From an uncultured Olleya sp. (lineage in GTDB: Bacteria; Bacteroidota; Bacteroidia; Flavobacteriales; Flavobacteriaceae): DNA of 64,000 nt. The translations under genes and the position numbers were made by a program. The first letter of the stretch is position 1, and every line of letters begins with the position of its first letter. Location: contig CANNFD010000001.1 of the NCBI GenBank assembly GCA_947503885.1, positions 186,001 through 250,000 of the forward strand, given 5' to 3'. The notes beneath the pieces are model-generated. The model made no database searches, was not told where the DNA came from, and worked only from the letters and a program-made list of their open reading frames with translations. This document shows, one piece after another, positions 9,058-19,301 of the stretch.

Positions 9058-9513
9058 TTAGATTTTTTTAACTTTTACTGCATTCATCCCTTTCATTCCT
9101 CTTTCTAATTCGAAAGAGACCTTATCATTTTCTGCAATTTGGTCAACTAAACCACTGACGTGGCAAAAATATTTTTCGTTGTTTTCTGTATCGATAATAA
9201 ATCCAAAACCTTTAGAGGTATCAAAAAATGATACTTTACCGTTTCTTACTGGATCTTCTTCTTCTCCTTCAACTTTTTTAGGAACTCCTAAAACTATTTC
9301 TTCTGCATCAATCTTTTCCTTTAATTCTGGATCTGGCGGAGTATCTACCAAGTTACCATTATAGTCTACGTATGCAAACTGGATTCCATCAGAACCACCA
9401 TTAGCTTCTTTGTCAAGCTTACGTGCTTCCATTTTTTTGCGCTTATCTTCTCTTTTCTTTAAGCGTTTTTTTTCTTTTTCACTTTTATTAAATGTTTGTT
9501 GCGATTTTGCCAT
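9058..9513 (-). CDS. Cold-shock domain protein with basic N-terminal extension
   Basis: C-terminal GKVSFFDTSKGFGFIIDTENNEKYFCHVSGL is a cold-shock domain; the N-terminus is K/R/E-rich. Confidence 0.9.
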   Translation of the reverse strand: MAKSQQTFNKSEKEKKRLKKREDKRKKMEARKLDKEANGGSDGIQFAYVDYNGNLVDTPPDPELKEKIDAEEIVLGVPKKVEGEEEDPVRNGKVSFFDTSKGFGFIIDTENNEKYFCHVSGLVDQIAENDKVSFELERGMKGMNAVKVKKI

Positions 9514-9840
9514 TAGCGTTATTGAATGTGTGTTTTAAATGAATTCATTTATCAGAAGTAATTAAAAGCTATGTTCTGCTTAACGATTCTTAATTACTAA
9601 AAAGTTGGATTAACGAAAGGTTTACTTGCTTAAATGAGCTACAAATATAGTGAATTTTTAAATAATTGTATATTAAGTCTTTAAGGTAATTACAAATAAG
9701 TTAAATATCATTGATTATTAACGCTTTCTAAACCTGAAAATAATCACTGTTTTTCTTAAAATTACAATTTATAATCTATTAAGCTTTTATAATCTATAAT
9801 TTGAAAAACAATATTTATCTTTGCAAAAAAGTTATTTATT

Positions 9841-10116
9841 ATGCTTAAAACATTCAGGATTGTTGCCTTTTTAGAAGGAGTTTCTTATTTATTATTAATG
9901 GCAGCTGCTGTATACAAAAGACTTCCAGAGGGAGACGATTATTATGTTAAATTATTAGGGATGCCTCATGGATTATTGTTTGTTGCATACATAGCCTTAG
10001 CTTTTTTATTAAAACCAGAACAAAAGTGGTCTAATAAAGTTTTTGGTATCGTTTTATTAGCGTCTATACTTCCTTTTGGAACTTTTTATGTCGAAAAAAA
10101 GTATTTAAAGTCTTAA
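9841..10116 (+). CDS. DUF3817 family membrane protein
   Basis: FRIVAFLEGVSYLLLMAAAVYKRLP...KLLGMPHGLLFVAYIALAF pattern. Confidence 0.8.
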   Translation: MLKTFRIVAFLEGVSYLLLMAAAVYKRLPEGDDYYVKLLGMPHGLLFVAYIALAFLLKPEQKWSNKVFGIVLLASILPFGTFYVEKKYLKS

Positions 10117-10162
10117 AACTTTATGATAAAAATGTTAATATTGAATTGCTAATCCATTCATT

Positions 10163-11374
10163 ATGAACATTTTTCCTCGTACACCACTAGTTATAGTGTA
10201 TCTTTTACTTTTTGGTTGTGATACTTTTAATAGTAAAAAAGAAGCCACTATACCAACTACTGTTGTTGACACAGTTAATAAAGAAGTTACTTTATCTGAT
10301 CATGAGTTTTTAATTAATGGTCAGACGTTTAGTGATGCTTTAACTACTGTGTACTTACATAAAATTGAAAACAGAATCCCTATAATTATAGACTCTGCAA
10401 GTGTTAATGATAAACAGTTTCAGTTTAAAGGAAGCATTGAAAACCCTGACTACTTTAGCCTATCTAGTAATATAAGTAACAAACGATTTAGGCTATTAAT
10501 TGATGCTTCAAAAATAGATGTGTTTTTAAATGAATCTATAGAAAACTCTTCCAGCTACTCTTCTACTCCAATCCAAAAAGCTTTTAATGTTTACAATAAA
10601 AAAATGTATGACTACAGAAATAAAGGCGTTGATTTATACTATAATTTAAAAGGGGATTTTTCTAATAAAAGTATTAGCAAATTAAGAAAAGACCGTACTA
10701 AACTGTTTGCCGAAACCAGCACTTATACAGCACAATTTATTGAGTCGCATCCTGACACTTATTTTACTGCACTTTTAATTAGAGATAATATTGGTTTTTA
10801 TCATCATAAAAAAATTCGTGAATTTTACAATAATCTATCTCCAGAATTAAAAGCATTAGCTTTTGTAAAATCAATAGACTCTGCGATAATTGAAAAAGAA
10901 AATTTTGTTAGTAAACCAATTCCAATAAAAACTGAAGTTGCAACAAAAACGTTTGAAGAATATAGACCTAAAGCCTATGGTTTTAGCGGAAAAAACCAAT
11001 ACGGTCAGACCCAATCATTAAACTCCATACCTAGAGGAAAAGTAATTTTGTTAGATTTTTGGGCTAGCTGGTGTGCACCTTGTCGTGCTACCAATCCTGA
11101 TTTAGTCAATTTGTATAATAAATATAATGCAGACGGATTAGAAATCATGAGTATTAGCGAGGATAAAGGTGAAGCAGAATGGATGACTGCAATTAATGTA
11201 GATAACCTTTATTGGAATTACCATATTATTGATAAAAATAAAACTATTGCTTTTAGATATGGCGTAGAAAGTATCCCTTTTAAGCTATTAATAGATAAAA
11301 AAGGACGTATTGCAAGCGAGAAAATTTCTGGTCGTAAGCTGGAGCAACGCATAAAAGAGCTGTTAGCAGAATAA
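10163..11374 (+). CDS. TlpA-like thioredoxin-fold lipoprotein with DUF4369-like N-terminal region
   Basis: FDFWASWCAPCRATNPDL-type CxxC active site (LLDFWASWCAPCR); lipobox-like LLFGC at the N-terminus. Confidence 0.85.
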   Translation: MNIFPRTPLVIVYLLLFGCDTFNSKKEATIPTTVVDTVNKEVTLSDHEFLINGQTFSDALTTVYLHKIENRIPIIIDSASVNDKQFQFKGSIENPDYFSLSSNISNKRFRLLIDASKIDVFLNESIENSSSYSSTPIQKAFNVYNKKMYDYRNKGVDLYYNLKGDFSNKSISKLRKDRTKLFAETSTYTAQFIESHPDTYFTALLIRDNIGFYHHKKIREFYNNLSPELKALAFVKSIDSAIIEKENFVSKPIPIKTEVATKTFEEYRPKAYGFSGKNQYGQTQSLNSIPRGKVILLDFWASWCAPCRATNPDLVNLYNKYNADGLEIMSISEDKGEAEWMTAINVDNLYWNYHIIDKNKTIAFRYGVESIPFKLLIDKKGRIASEKISGRKLEQRIKELLAE

Positions 11375-11764
11375 TTAATCTGCTAACCTATCTTTTACAA
11401 ACTCTACTTTAGTTTTGCCATGTGGTTTTGTGTTTCCATCTTCATCTAAATTTACCATAATTATATTGTCTACAGTAATAATAGTTTCGCGAGAACGCAT
11501 ATTTCTAACTTCGCAATTTAAAGATATTGAAGTAGTCCCAAACTTTTTAACTTCTAAGCCAATTTCAATTATATCGCCTTCAACAGCCTTACTCATAAAA
11601 TTAATTTCGCTCATGTATTTAGTAACCACTTTATTGTTTTCTAATTGCACGACGGTATACAACGCAGCTTCTTCATCTATCCAAGATAGTAGCTTACCAC
11701 CAAACAGTGTTCCGTTTGGATTTAAATCTTCGGGTTTTACCCATTTTCTAGTGTGAAATCTCAT
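11375..11764 (-). CDS. Acyl-CoA thioesterase, hotdog fold (YciA-like)
   Basis: NPNGTLFGGKLLSWIDEEAAL, plus MSEINFMSKAVEGDIIEI motif. Confidence 0.87.
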   Translation of the reverse strand: MRFHTRKWVKPEDLNPNGTLFGGKLLSWIDEEAALYTVVQLENNKVVTKYMSEINFMSKAVEGDIIEIGLEVKKFGTTSISLNCEVRNMRSRETIITVDNIIMVNLDEDGNTKPHGKTKVEFVKDRLAD

Positions 11765-11882
11765 GTTTTTTATTTGATTTAAAGATAAAAAAAATGAATT
11801 GTTAATAACACCGTTAAGAAGTATATTTTACTATACCATCATTAGTCTTATTTATCGATATTTTTAATAAAACTTAATTATT

Positions 11883-12299
11883 ATGACATCTAGAGACACA
11901 CAACTTTTAGCCATCAGACCTATAATTAATAGCTTAATTATTAGTCCTAACATGAGTAATGATGAGCGTTTTCAAAATCTAACACTTAGGCCAATAATTA
12001 AATTGCAAAACGATTTATTTGTAGATGTATTTAAAAATTATATAGCTAAACATAAAAACGTTTTTTACCAATTAACCATTGAAAAACGTCTAAATTATAT
12101 AGAGAATGCGATACATAAAGATATTAAGTTTAGAAATAGTTTAAAGGGGATGATAATTGGTCAATTTACTAGTGATGAATATGAAAAATATAGACTAAAT
12201 TCGTCCGCTTTAAATAAACGAATGATGGCTATTGTAAAACAGCGTTTACAGAGTAATATTCAGTTATTTGAAAAATCAGAAACACTTAAAGCGGTGTGA
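11883..12299 (+). CDS. Conserved hypothetical protein
   Basis: Intact 138-aa ORF immediately upstream of 12308..12754; family not securely recognised. Confidence 0.65.
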   Translation: MTSRDTQLLAIRPIINSLIISPNMSNDERFQNLTLRPIIKLQNDLFVDVFKNYIAKHKNVFYQLTIEKRLNYIENAIHKDIKFRNSLKGMIIGQFTSDEYEKYRLNSSALNKRMMAIVKQRLQSNIQLFEKSETLKAV

Positions 12300-12307
12300 T
12301 ATAAATA

Positions 12308-12754
12308 ATGACAATAAAACAACAACTTTTGCAAATTTGTAATGAGCATGTAGAAAAACGCATAGCAGATTACAAAAATGAGATTGAAATGATCAAAGAA
12401 TCCATTGAAAGTAATGACAAAGGAAGCTCTGAAGATGATGATTCTGGAAATGGTAAGCTATTAAATGATTTAGAAAAAAACATGGGTTACCTAAACGATG
12501 CAAGAAAAACCCAAGACTACTTAAAATTAGTAAAAGCTAATTTGCTAACAACTACTGCTGCCTTAGGAAGCTTAGTTAAAACAGATTCTCTTCACTTTTT
12601 TATATCTATAAGTGTGGGCAAAATACAGCTTAATGACCAAGATTACTACGCGATCTCTTTACAGTCGCCAATTGGGCAATTATTAAAACAAAAATCTATT
12701 GGTGATACTTTTGAGTTTAATGGTACTAAATATACTATAAACGATGTGACCTAA
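12308..12754 (+). CDS. Possible GreA/GreB-like protein
   Basis: N-terminal coiled coil followed by a C-terminal segment (YYAISLQSPIGQLLKQKSIGDTFEFNGTKYTI) resembling the Gre FKBP-like domain. Confidence 0.5.
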   Translation: MTIKQQLLQICNEHVEKRIADYKNEIEMIKESIESNDKGSSEDDDSGNGKLLNDLEKNMGYLNDARKTQDYLKLVKANLLTTTAALGSLVKTDSLHFFISISVGKIQLNDQDYYAISLQSPIGQLLKQKSIGDTFEFNGTKYTINDVT

Positions 12755-13422
12755 TCTTTAATTAATGACACACCATTTAAATCGGTAGTTAATACATCAC
12801 TCATATAATCAAAAAATGGTCTAATGGTTTTAAAATCATCACTAACTTTTTGAGCAAAATTAGGAGCTAAGACTTCCTTATCTGTAAATTGTTTAACAAA
12901 AATAAATTGTTTCTTTTTTATTAAATCTATTGCTGGATGATCTTTGTCAAAGTTTCTAGGTGCAGTTTTAAGCTCTTCGCCTTGCAATTCTCCCCAAACA
13001 GATTTAAAAAAGGTGTCATTAATAATAGTTCTAAGCTCTTGATCATCCATTTCAAATTCTTTTCTAATCCTTAATAAATCTTCTTTATTTGGATCCCAAA
13101 AACCAGTAGCTATAAAATTGTTACCGGGTTGAATTTGTATGTAATAACCCCCTCTTAATCTAGGTTTAGCCCTGAGAAAAGAACCTCCAAAATTATTTTT
13201 ATAAGGTAATTTGTTTTTTGAAAAACGTACATCTCTATAAATTCTAAATATCTTAAGTTTTTCAAATTCGTCATGCGTTTGCATATTGCCATACACCTTG
13301 TTTAACAAGTCCTTAATAGCTTTTAAAGCTTTTTCGTACTCAGACTTATTATCTGCAAACCAATCGCGGTTATTATTTTTTTCTAATTTTTTTAAAAAAT
13401 CTAAAGCTAACTTTATACTCAT
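12751..13422 (-). CDS. DUF2461 family protein
   Basis: LDFLKKLEKNNNRDWFADNKSEYEKA...RIYRDVRFSKNKLPYKNNFG signature. Confidence 0.88.
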   Translation of the reverse strand: MSIKLALDFLKKLEKNNNRDWFADNKSEYEKALKAIKDLLNKVYGNMQTHDEFEKLKIFRIYRDVRFSKNKLPYKNNFGGSFLRAKPRLRGGYYIQIQPGNNFIATGFWDPNKEDLLRIRKEFEMDDQELRTIINDTFFKSVWGELQGEELKTAPRNFDKDHPAIDLIKKKQFIFVKQFTDKEVLAPNFAQKVSDDFKTIRPFFDYMSDVLTTDLNGVSLIKD

Positions 13423-13448
13423 AAATTATTGTTATTATATAAAAATAC

Positions 13449-13476
13449 AAAAGTCTCGACATTTGTCGAGACTTTT
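13449..13476. terminator. Bidirectional intrinsic terminator
   Basis: aaaagtctcgac atttgtcgagactttt perfect hairpin with A/T flanks. Confidence 0.75.
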
Positions 13477-13546
13477 GCTGCTATTAATCAAATATAATAT
13501 AAAGGTATATTTAATCACTCTTTTCCATAGCGATGGATCTTATTTT

Positions 13547-13687
13547 TTAATCTACTGCATCTTCTACATCGTCTGCAACACTTTCTACAGCGTCTTCAAC
13601 TTTGTCTCCAGTAGACTCTTCTCTACATCCTGTTAGTATTATTGATAATGAAAATAACAAGATAAATGAGTATGCTAATTTTTTCAT
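13547..13687 (-). CDS. Small lipoprotein, 46 aa (not in supplied ORF track)
   Basis: MKKLAYSFILLFSLSIILTGCREESTGDKVEDAVESVADDVEDAVD*: signal peptide with LTGC lipobox and an acidic amphipathic repeat. Confidence 0.75.
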   Translation of the reverse strand: MKKLAYSFILLFSLSIILTGCREESTGDKVEDAVESVADDVEDAVD

Positions 13688-13813
13688 GATTTTGGTTTTT
13701 TTAAAGGGTTAGTGTTGATTTTAAATTAACGTAACAAAACTAATCAGCAACTTATTTTTGCTTTTAAAAAATTATTGATTAACTGATTAGAGTTGTTAGT
13801 TAGTTTTTTTTAA

Positions 13814-13969
13814 TTAGGCTCCTTTTTTTATAAGTGATAGTATAAATAATACTAAAAATACAAAAAATAAGACTTTAGCAATTCCTGCAGATGCTCCTGC
13901 TATTCCACCAAATCCTAAGACTCCGGCTATAATTGCAATAATAATAAATGTGATTGTCCAACGTAACAT
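13814..13969 (-). CDS. DUF1328-type small membrane protein, 51 aa (not in supplied ORF track)
   Basis: [51 protein letters not shown]: typical DUF1328/YtjA pattern. Confidence 0.85.
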   Translation of the reverse strand: MLRWTITFIIIAIIAGVLGFGGIAGASAGIAKVLFFVFLVLFILSLIKKGA

Positions 13970-14016
13970 AATTGAATGGTTTTAATGATTAGTAATAATT
14001 TAAAAGTGCTTTACTT

Positions 14017-14922
14017 TTAATTTTCAGAGAATGATTTCTCTGCTTCCTGAGGGCTTTCAAATGATAATTTATTATCAAATTGTAGTGTCCTGATAGGAAA
14101 TGGTATATTAATATTTTCTTTATCGTAAGCTTTTTTAATTTCTATAATAGCTTTACTTTTTGATCTCATTTTTTCTAATGCATTTTCTGCATCTATCCAG
14201 AATCTACATAAGTAGTTTATCGAGCTTCCTCCATATTCTGTATAATAAAACTCTACATCTTCTGGTTTTTCAATTTGATCAAACGTATTGCAAATGGTCT
14301 CTTTTGTTAATTGTTCTACTTGCTCTAAGTTAGATTCGTATCCTACTCCACATTCTAAAAACACTCTCATTTTAGTTGTTAATGTGTAGTTTTTCATTGG
14401 ATTATCTAAAATCATTTTATTAGGGATAATAACCATATTGTTATCTGCTTCCTTAATAGTAAAGTCTTTTAAATTAATGTCAATAACTTCTCCAGAAAAA
14501 CCGTTAGTTTCTACCCAATGTCCAATTTGTATCTTTTTTCTAAAAGACAATACTATACCAGCAAAGGTGTTAGATAGTGTCCCTTGCAATGCTAAACCAA
14601 TTGCTAAACCTGCGACACCTGCTCCTGCTAAAAGCGAGGTTAATGTTTTACTTAAGTTTAAAATACCTAATGCTAAAAATAAACCTGCTAAAACTACAAC
14701 TACTGATGATAGACTACCTATCATGTTTGTAATAGAGTTTTGTTGTACTTTTTTAGCTACTAATTTGGTAACATATTTATTAACATACTTAGCAATAAAA
14801 TAAGCTGTTACCAATACAATAATTGCTAATATTAAATTTGGTATGTTTGCTACAATAGCGTTAAACCAAGCGCTAAGCTTGTCTATTAGTAAATTATACG
14901 CTTCTGTTAATTGTGATTTCAT
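14017..14922 (-). CDS. MscS-family mechanosensitive ion channel
   Basis: GLALQGTLSNTFAGIVLSFRKKIQIGHWVE, plus IPNKMILDNPMKNYT. Confidence 0.92.
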   Translation of the reverse strand: MKSQLTEAYNLLIDKLSAWFNAIVANIPNLILAIIVLVTAYFIAKYVNKYVTKLVAKKVQQNSITNMIGSLSSVVVVLAGLFLALGILNLSKTLTSLLAGAGVAGLAIGLALQGTLSNTFAGIVLSFRKKIQIGHWVETNGFSGEVIDINLKDFTIKEADNNMVIIPNKMILDNPMKNYTLTTKMRVFLECGVGYESNLEQVEQLTKETICNTFDQIEKPEDVEFYYTEYGGSSINYLCRFWIDAENALEKMRSKSKAIIEIKKAYDKENINIPFPIRTLQFDNKLSFESPQEAEKSFSEN

Positions 14923-14971
14923 ATTGTTTTTTAATGGTTAATTAGACTTAGTTATTATACTTAAGTTGTCA

Positions 14972-15475
14972 CTAACTATTTGTTGTTTCTTTTTTTAATT
15001 GATCAGATGTACTTTTAGACCAAGCATTAAGCATCCAACTTGTTTTTTCTAACTCTCTAATATAAGCGCCTATCAAATCCATTGTACCTTCATCTTCTGC
15101 TTCTTCAGCTTTTTTAAGTACTTGAGACATTTGCGCTAACATTGTTTTATGATCGTTTAAAAGCTCATCAACCATCTCATGATCTGTTATCATACTTGCT
15201 GCTTCAGTTAATGATGACATTTTTAAATAATCACTAAACTTACTTACTGGGTGATGTCTTAAGGTTAAAATGCGTTCTGCAATTTCATCCACTTTTAATT
15301 TAGCTTCGTTATACATGTCTTCAAACTTTTCATGTAAATCAAAAAAGTTTTTTCCTAATACGTTCCAATGGAAACTTCTTAGTTTTTGATAGTATATATT
15401 ATAATCTGATAATAATGTGTTTAATTCAACAACTACAGGTAATATTTTTTCATCTTGCATATTCAAATAATTCAT
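14972..15475 (-). CDS. Dps/ferritin-like DNA-protection protein
   Basis: RSFHWNVLGKNFFDLHEKFEDMYNE ferroxidase-site motif. Confidence 0.92.
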   Translation of the reverse strand: MNYLNMQDEKILPVVVELNTLLSDYNIYYQKLRSFHWNVLGKNFFDLHEKFEDMYNEAKLKVDEIAERILTLRHHPVSKFSDYLKMSSLTEAASMITDHEMVDELLNDHKTMLAQMSQVLKKAEEAEDEGTMDLIGAYIRELEKTSWMLNAWSKSTSDQLKKETTNS

Positions 15476-15657
15476 GTCTTCTGTGTGTTAGTTTTGTATA
15501 ATTAATTTCTATGATACAAAGATGCAACACAAATCAAGCTAACATGTTATATGTTTTTTGAAGAATGTTATACAATTTCAATAAACACCTACAGGCAGTG
15601 GTATTCGGAGTTATAAAGAAATGTAGTTATGAGAAGATTTATGATATTTAAAGTAAT

Positions 15658-16437
15658 CTATTCAAATTCGATTGCTTTTAATATCAAGCCAGAAGCAGGT
15701 GCTACATAATGAATATTACCAGTAAAATCAGGCTTAAGACTAGCTTCAATATCTTCTAAAGTACGTTTACCTTGACCTAAATCTATCAAAGCCCCCATCA
15801 TTAATCGTATTTGATTACGCATAAACCCTTTACCTTTAACACGAAGAATATAACTTTGTTCTGGGAAAAAATTTGCAGTATAAATAGTATTCTCTACTAT
15901 TTCGCATTTTAAAATGGTTCTGTTATAAATACCATTGTCTGTAGGTTTGTAACAGTAGTTTTTTAAATAATGATCACCTTCAAATAGCTTAGCTCCTTTT
16001 TTCATTATTTCGATATCTAAATGATCTAAGATAGTCGTCAATATTGGAGCACAAAAAGGATGAAATTTACCTCCAAATGCAAAAACATATAGGTATTCCT
16101 TAATTTTAGAATGCTGAATAATATTAAATTTATTATCTACTTCCTTAATAGTTAAGGCTCGTAAATCCTGAGGTAAATTATAATTAAATAAATTTAGGAA
16201 AGCCTCAAAATCCTCGATAGGTTCTTCTAAAAATAATTCAAACGCTGCGTTTTCTGCACTTACCATAGCATCTGTACGACCAGAGGTTAAAGTTTTAAAA
16301 TTCTTTTTTTCTAAAATAAAATTTAACGTCCTATCAATCATTAAATGCAAGGTTTTTAAATTTGGTTGTTTTTGCCAACCATGAAACCTATAACCTAAAT
16401 ATTGAATAGTAATAACGTAAAAAAACTTTTTTTGCAT
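15658..16437 (-). CDS. TruA-family tRNA pseudouridine synthase, divergent
   Basis: YLGYRFHGWQKQP; TSGRTDAMVSAENAAF (catalytic Asp motif); GKGFMRNQIRLMMGALIDLGQG. Confidence 0.85.
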   Translation of the reverse strand: MQKKFFYVITIQYLGYRFHGWQKQPNLKTLHLMIDRTLNFILEKKNFKTLTSGRTDAMVSAENAAFELFLEEPIEDFEAFLNLFNYNLPQDLRALTIKEVDNKFNIIQHSKIKEYLYVFAFGGKFHPFCAPILTTILDHLDIEIMKKGAKLFEGDHYLKNYCYKPTDNGIYNRTILKCEIVENTIYTANFFPEQSYILRVKGKGFMRNQIRLMMGALIDLGQGKRTLEDIEASLKPDFTGNIHYVAPASGLILKAIEFE

Positions 16438-16529
16438 GATATATTTTGAATGCCGAAAATACAGTTTTACTAGGAATTTAAAAAAAAATTAATACCTTGA
16501 AACCTAATAACTAACTAAAAAATATAATT

Positions 16530-16946
16530 ATGACTACTTCAACCACTACCAAAACCCCTATTTGGTTTATAATAATTAGCATACTTGCTTTATTATGGAA
16601 TGCAATGGGTGTTATGGCTTACTTGTCTCAAGCTTATATGAGCGATGATGCAATTGCCAAACTAACTGAAACCGAACAACAAATGTACGCTAACTTACCT
16701 TCTTGGTATATTGCTGCTTTTGCTATTGCAGTATTTGCCGGAACCTTTGGTAGTTTAGGTTTGGTGCTTAAAAAAAAATGGGCTTATGTTGTATTATTAA
16801 TCTCTTTAATTGCTGCTGTTGTACAAATGAGCTATCTAGCGTTTGTTTTAAAAATGGCTAATCCAATGACTCCTTTAATTGTAATAGTAGGTATTGGCTT
16901 AGTTTGGCTAGCAAAATATGCTACCAAAAAGCACTGGCTGTCTTAA
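16530..16946 (+). CDS. Hypothetical four-helix membrane protein
   Basis: Four hydrophobic segments; terminator downstream. Confidence 0.7.
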   Translation: MTTSTTTKTPIWFIIISILALLWNAMGVMAYLSQAYMSDDAIAKLTETEQQMYANLPSWYIAAFAIAVFAGTFGSLGLVLKKKWAYVVLLISLIAAVVQMSYLAFVLKMANPMTPLIVIVGIGLVWLAKYATKKHWLS

Positions 16947-16967
16947 CTATTAAATAAAAACATTTAC

Positions 16968-17000
16968 AAAAACTGCCACTATATTTTAGTGGCAGTTTTT
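16968..17000. terminator. Bidirectional intrinsic terminator
   Basis: aaaaactgccact/agtggcagttttt hairpin between convergent genes. Confidence 0.85.
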
Positions 17001-17006
17001 TGCTTT

Positions 17007-17609
17007 TTAATTATGAGCTCTATCTTTTAAAACAGAAACAACATCGTTAAGTCTGTAGCCTTTAGCTTGTAGTAACATTAAATAATGAAACAATAAATCT
17101 GCACTTTCATTTAAAAACAAATCGTCATTATTATCCATAGCTTCAATTACCACTTCTACAGCTTCCTCACCAACTTTTTGAGCAACTTTATTAATCCCTG
17201 AAGCAAATAATGAAGCGACATAGGACTTATCAGTATTTCCTGAATTTACCCTGTTTTCAATAGTATTTTCTAATTTTGAAATAAAGCCATAATTTTCTGT
17301 ATTGTCTTCATTCCAACAGGTATCACTTCCCGTATGACAAGTTGGTCCTTTAGGATTTACTTTAATTAGTAACGAATCATTATCACAATCTAGTTTTATG
17401 TCAACTAAGTTTAAGACGTTTCCGCTATCCTCTCCTTTAGTCCATAATCGGTTTTTTGTTCTACTAAAAAAGGTTACTAATTTGGTCTCGTTGGTTTTTT
17501 TTAACGCTGCTTCATCCATATACCCCAACATTAAAACCTTATATGTTGTTGCGTCTTGAATGATTGCTGGTACTAAACCATCTTTATTTTTATTAAAATC
17601 TATTTTCAT
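17007..17609 (-). CDS. hisIE: Bifunctional phosphoribosyl-AMP cyclohydrolase / phosphoribosyl-ATP diphosphatase
   Basis: GLVPAIIQDATTYKVLMLGYMDEAAL; GPTCHTGSDTCW; VGEEAVEVVIEA. Confidence 0.95.
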   Translation of the reverse strand: MKIDFNKNKDGLVPAIIQDATTYKVLMLGYMDEAALKKTNETKLVTFFSRTKNRLWTKGEDSGNVLNLVDIKLDCDNDSLLIKVNPKGPTCHTGSDTCWNEDNTENYGFISKLENTIENRVNSGNTDKSYVASLFASGINKVAQKVGEEAVEVVIEAMDNNDDLFLNESADLLFHYLMLLQAKGYRLNDVVSVLKDRAHN

Positions 17610-17701
17610 TAACTATTGTTTTTTGTCATTCTTTTAAAGAATAAACATCTACTAATTATTATAAGTTGTAACGTTTTGCTTTCGCAGAAATAACAACCGG
17701 T

Positions 17702-18457
17702 TTAAAATCGTACTTCTATATTATTATCTTTTAAAGCTACTTTCAATTCCTCTATAGTGATTTCGCCAAAGTGAAAAACGCTTGCAGCCAAAGCAGCGTC
17801 TGCTTTTCCTTCTTTAAAAGTCTCCACAAAATGTTGCACAGTTCCAGCGCCTCCAGAGGCTATTATCGGAATATTTAAAGTATCTGATAGTTTTGCCAAA
17901 GCTTGATTTGCAAAACCGGCTTTTGTCCCATCATTATCCATTGAAGTAAATAGGATTTCGCCAGCACCTCTAGCCTCAACTTCTTTAGCCCAATCAAATA
18001 AATTTAAATTAGTTGGTACACTTCCTCCTGCTAGATGGACTATCCAATCATCATTAATTTGCTTAGCATCAATAGCTACAACCACGCATTGACTACCAAA
18101 TTTATTAGCCAATTCATTAATTAATTCTGGACGTTTTACTGCTGAAGAATTTATAGATACTTTATCTGCACCAGACTTTAATAAAAGATCAACATCATTG
18201 ATTGATGTAATACCACCACCAACTGTAAAAGGAATATTAACGTGCTCTGCGACCTTTAAAACCATATCAATCATAGTTTTTCGACCTTCTAAGGTTGCAG
18301 ATATATCTAAAAAAACAAGTTCGTCTGCTCCTTTTAACGCATATTGTTTTGCTAACTCTACCGGATCTCCAGCATCTTTTAAATTAACAAAATTGACGCC
18401 TTTTACGGTCCTACCATTTTTAATATCTAAACAGGGAATGATTCGTTTTGTAAGCAT
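17702..18457 (-). CDS. hisF: Imidazole glycerol phosphate synthase subunit HisF
   Basis: [41 protein letters not shown]. Confidence 0.97.
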   Translation of the reverse strand: MLTKRIIPCLDIKNGRTVKGVNFVNLKDAGDPVELAKQYALKGADELVFLDISATLEGRKTMIDMVLKVAEHVNIPFTVGGGITSINDVDLLLKSGADKVSINSSAVKRPELINELANKFGSQCVVVAIDAKQINDDWIVHLAGGSVPTNLNLFDWAKEVEARGAGEILFTSMDNDGTKAGFANQALAKLSDTLNIPIIASGGAGTVQHFVETFKEGKADAALAASVFHFGEITIEELKVALKDNNIEVRF

Positions 18458-18515
18458 TTTTTTCTTTTGACTTTTAGTTTTGGCTATTAACTAACTGCTA
18501 ATAGCTAAAGGCTAT

Positions 18516-19250
18516 TTAAATAAATCGTTCTAATTGTTTTAAAGTAATTCTGTTTTCATAAAGTGCTTTTCCAATAATTACACCCTCACAACCAATGTCC
18601 TTTAATTTTTCTATGTCTTCTATAGTTGTAACACCACCTGAAGCTATAAGTTTAACTGATTGACCATAACTACTATTGCTACATTGTTTTATAATGTTTT
18701 TATAAAGCTCTATTGAGGGGCCTTCTAACATCCCATCTTTTGAAATATCTGTACAAACCACATAGCGGATACCTTGCTTTTGATAGTCTTTTATAAACGG
18801 GATAACTTCCAAGCTACTTTCTTCCAACCAACCACTAATGGCAATTTTTTGGTTATTACAATCCGCACCTAAAATAATTTTTTGAAACCCATACTTTTGA
18901 ATCCAAGTCTCAAAAACAGCTCTGTTTTTTACTGCTATGCTTCCTCCTGTTATTTGTTTTGCACCAGAATTAAATGCTGTAATTATATCGTTATCAGACT
19001 TTAAACCTCCTCCAAAGTCGATTTTTAAATTTGTTTTAGACGCAACTTGCTCTAACACTCTATAATTAACTACATGGTCCGCTTTTGCTCCTTCTAAATC
19101 CACCATATGCAAATACTCCATACCTGCATCTTCAAACTGTTTAGCCACCTCTAAAGGATTCTCGTTATAAATTTTGGTAGTATTATAATCGCCTTTTGTT
19201 AAGCGTACACACTTCCCTTCTATTATATCTATTGCTGGTATTATTCTCAT
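18516..19250 (-). CDS. hisA: Phosphoribosylformimino-5-aminoimidazole carboxamide ribotide isomerase
   Basis: [43 protein letters not shown]. Confidence 0.96.
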   Translation of the reverse strand: MRIIPAIDIIEGKCVRLTKGDYNTTKIYNENPLEVAKQFEDAGMEYLHMVDLEGAKADHVVNYRVLEQVASKTNLKIDFGGGLKSDNDIITAFNSGAKQITGGSIAVKNRAVFETWIQKYGFQKIILGADCNNQKIAISGWLEESSLEVIPFIKDYQKQGIRYVVCTDISKDGMLEGPSIELYKNIIKQCSNSSYGQSVKLIASGGVTTIEDIEKLKDIGCEGVIIGKALYENRITLKQLERFI

Positions 19251-19301
19251 TTCTTAGCTTTTTATTTTTTTTATTTCTGAATTAAATTCAAAATGACGCC
19301 C

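Noticed and set aside
13286-13636. 116-aa plus-strand ORF across the DUF2461 start, a terminator and the small lipoprotein
   Set aside because: Reads through a bidirectional terminator and is antisense to two better-supported genes.
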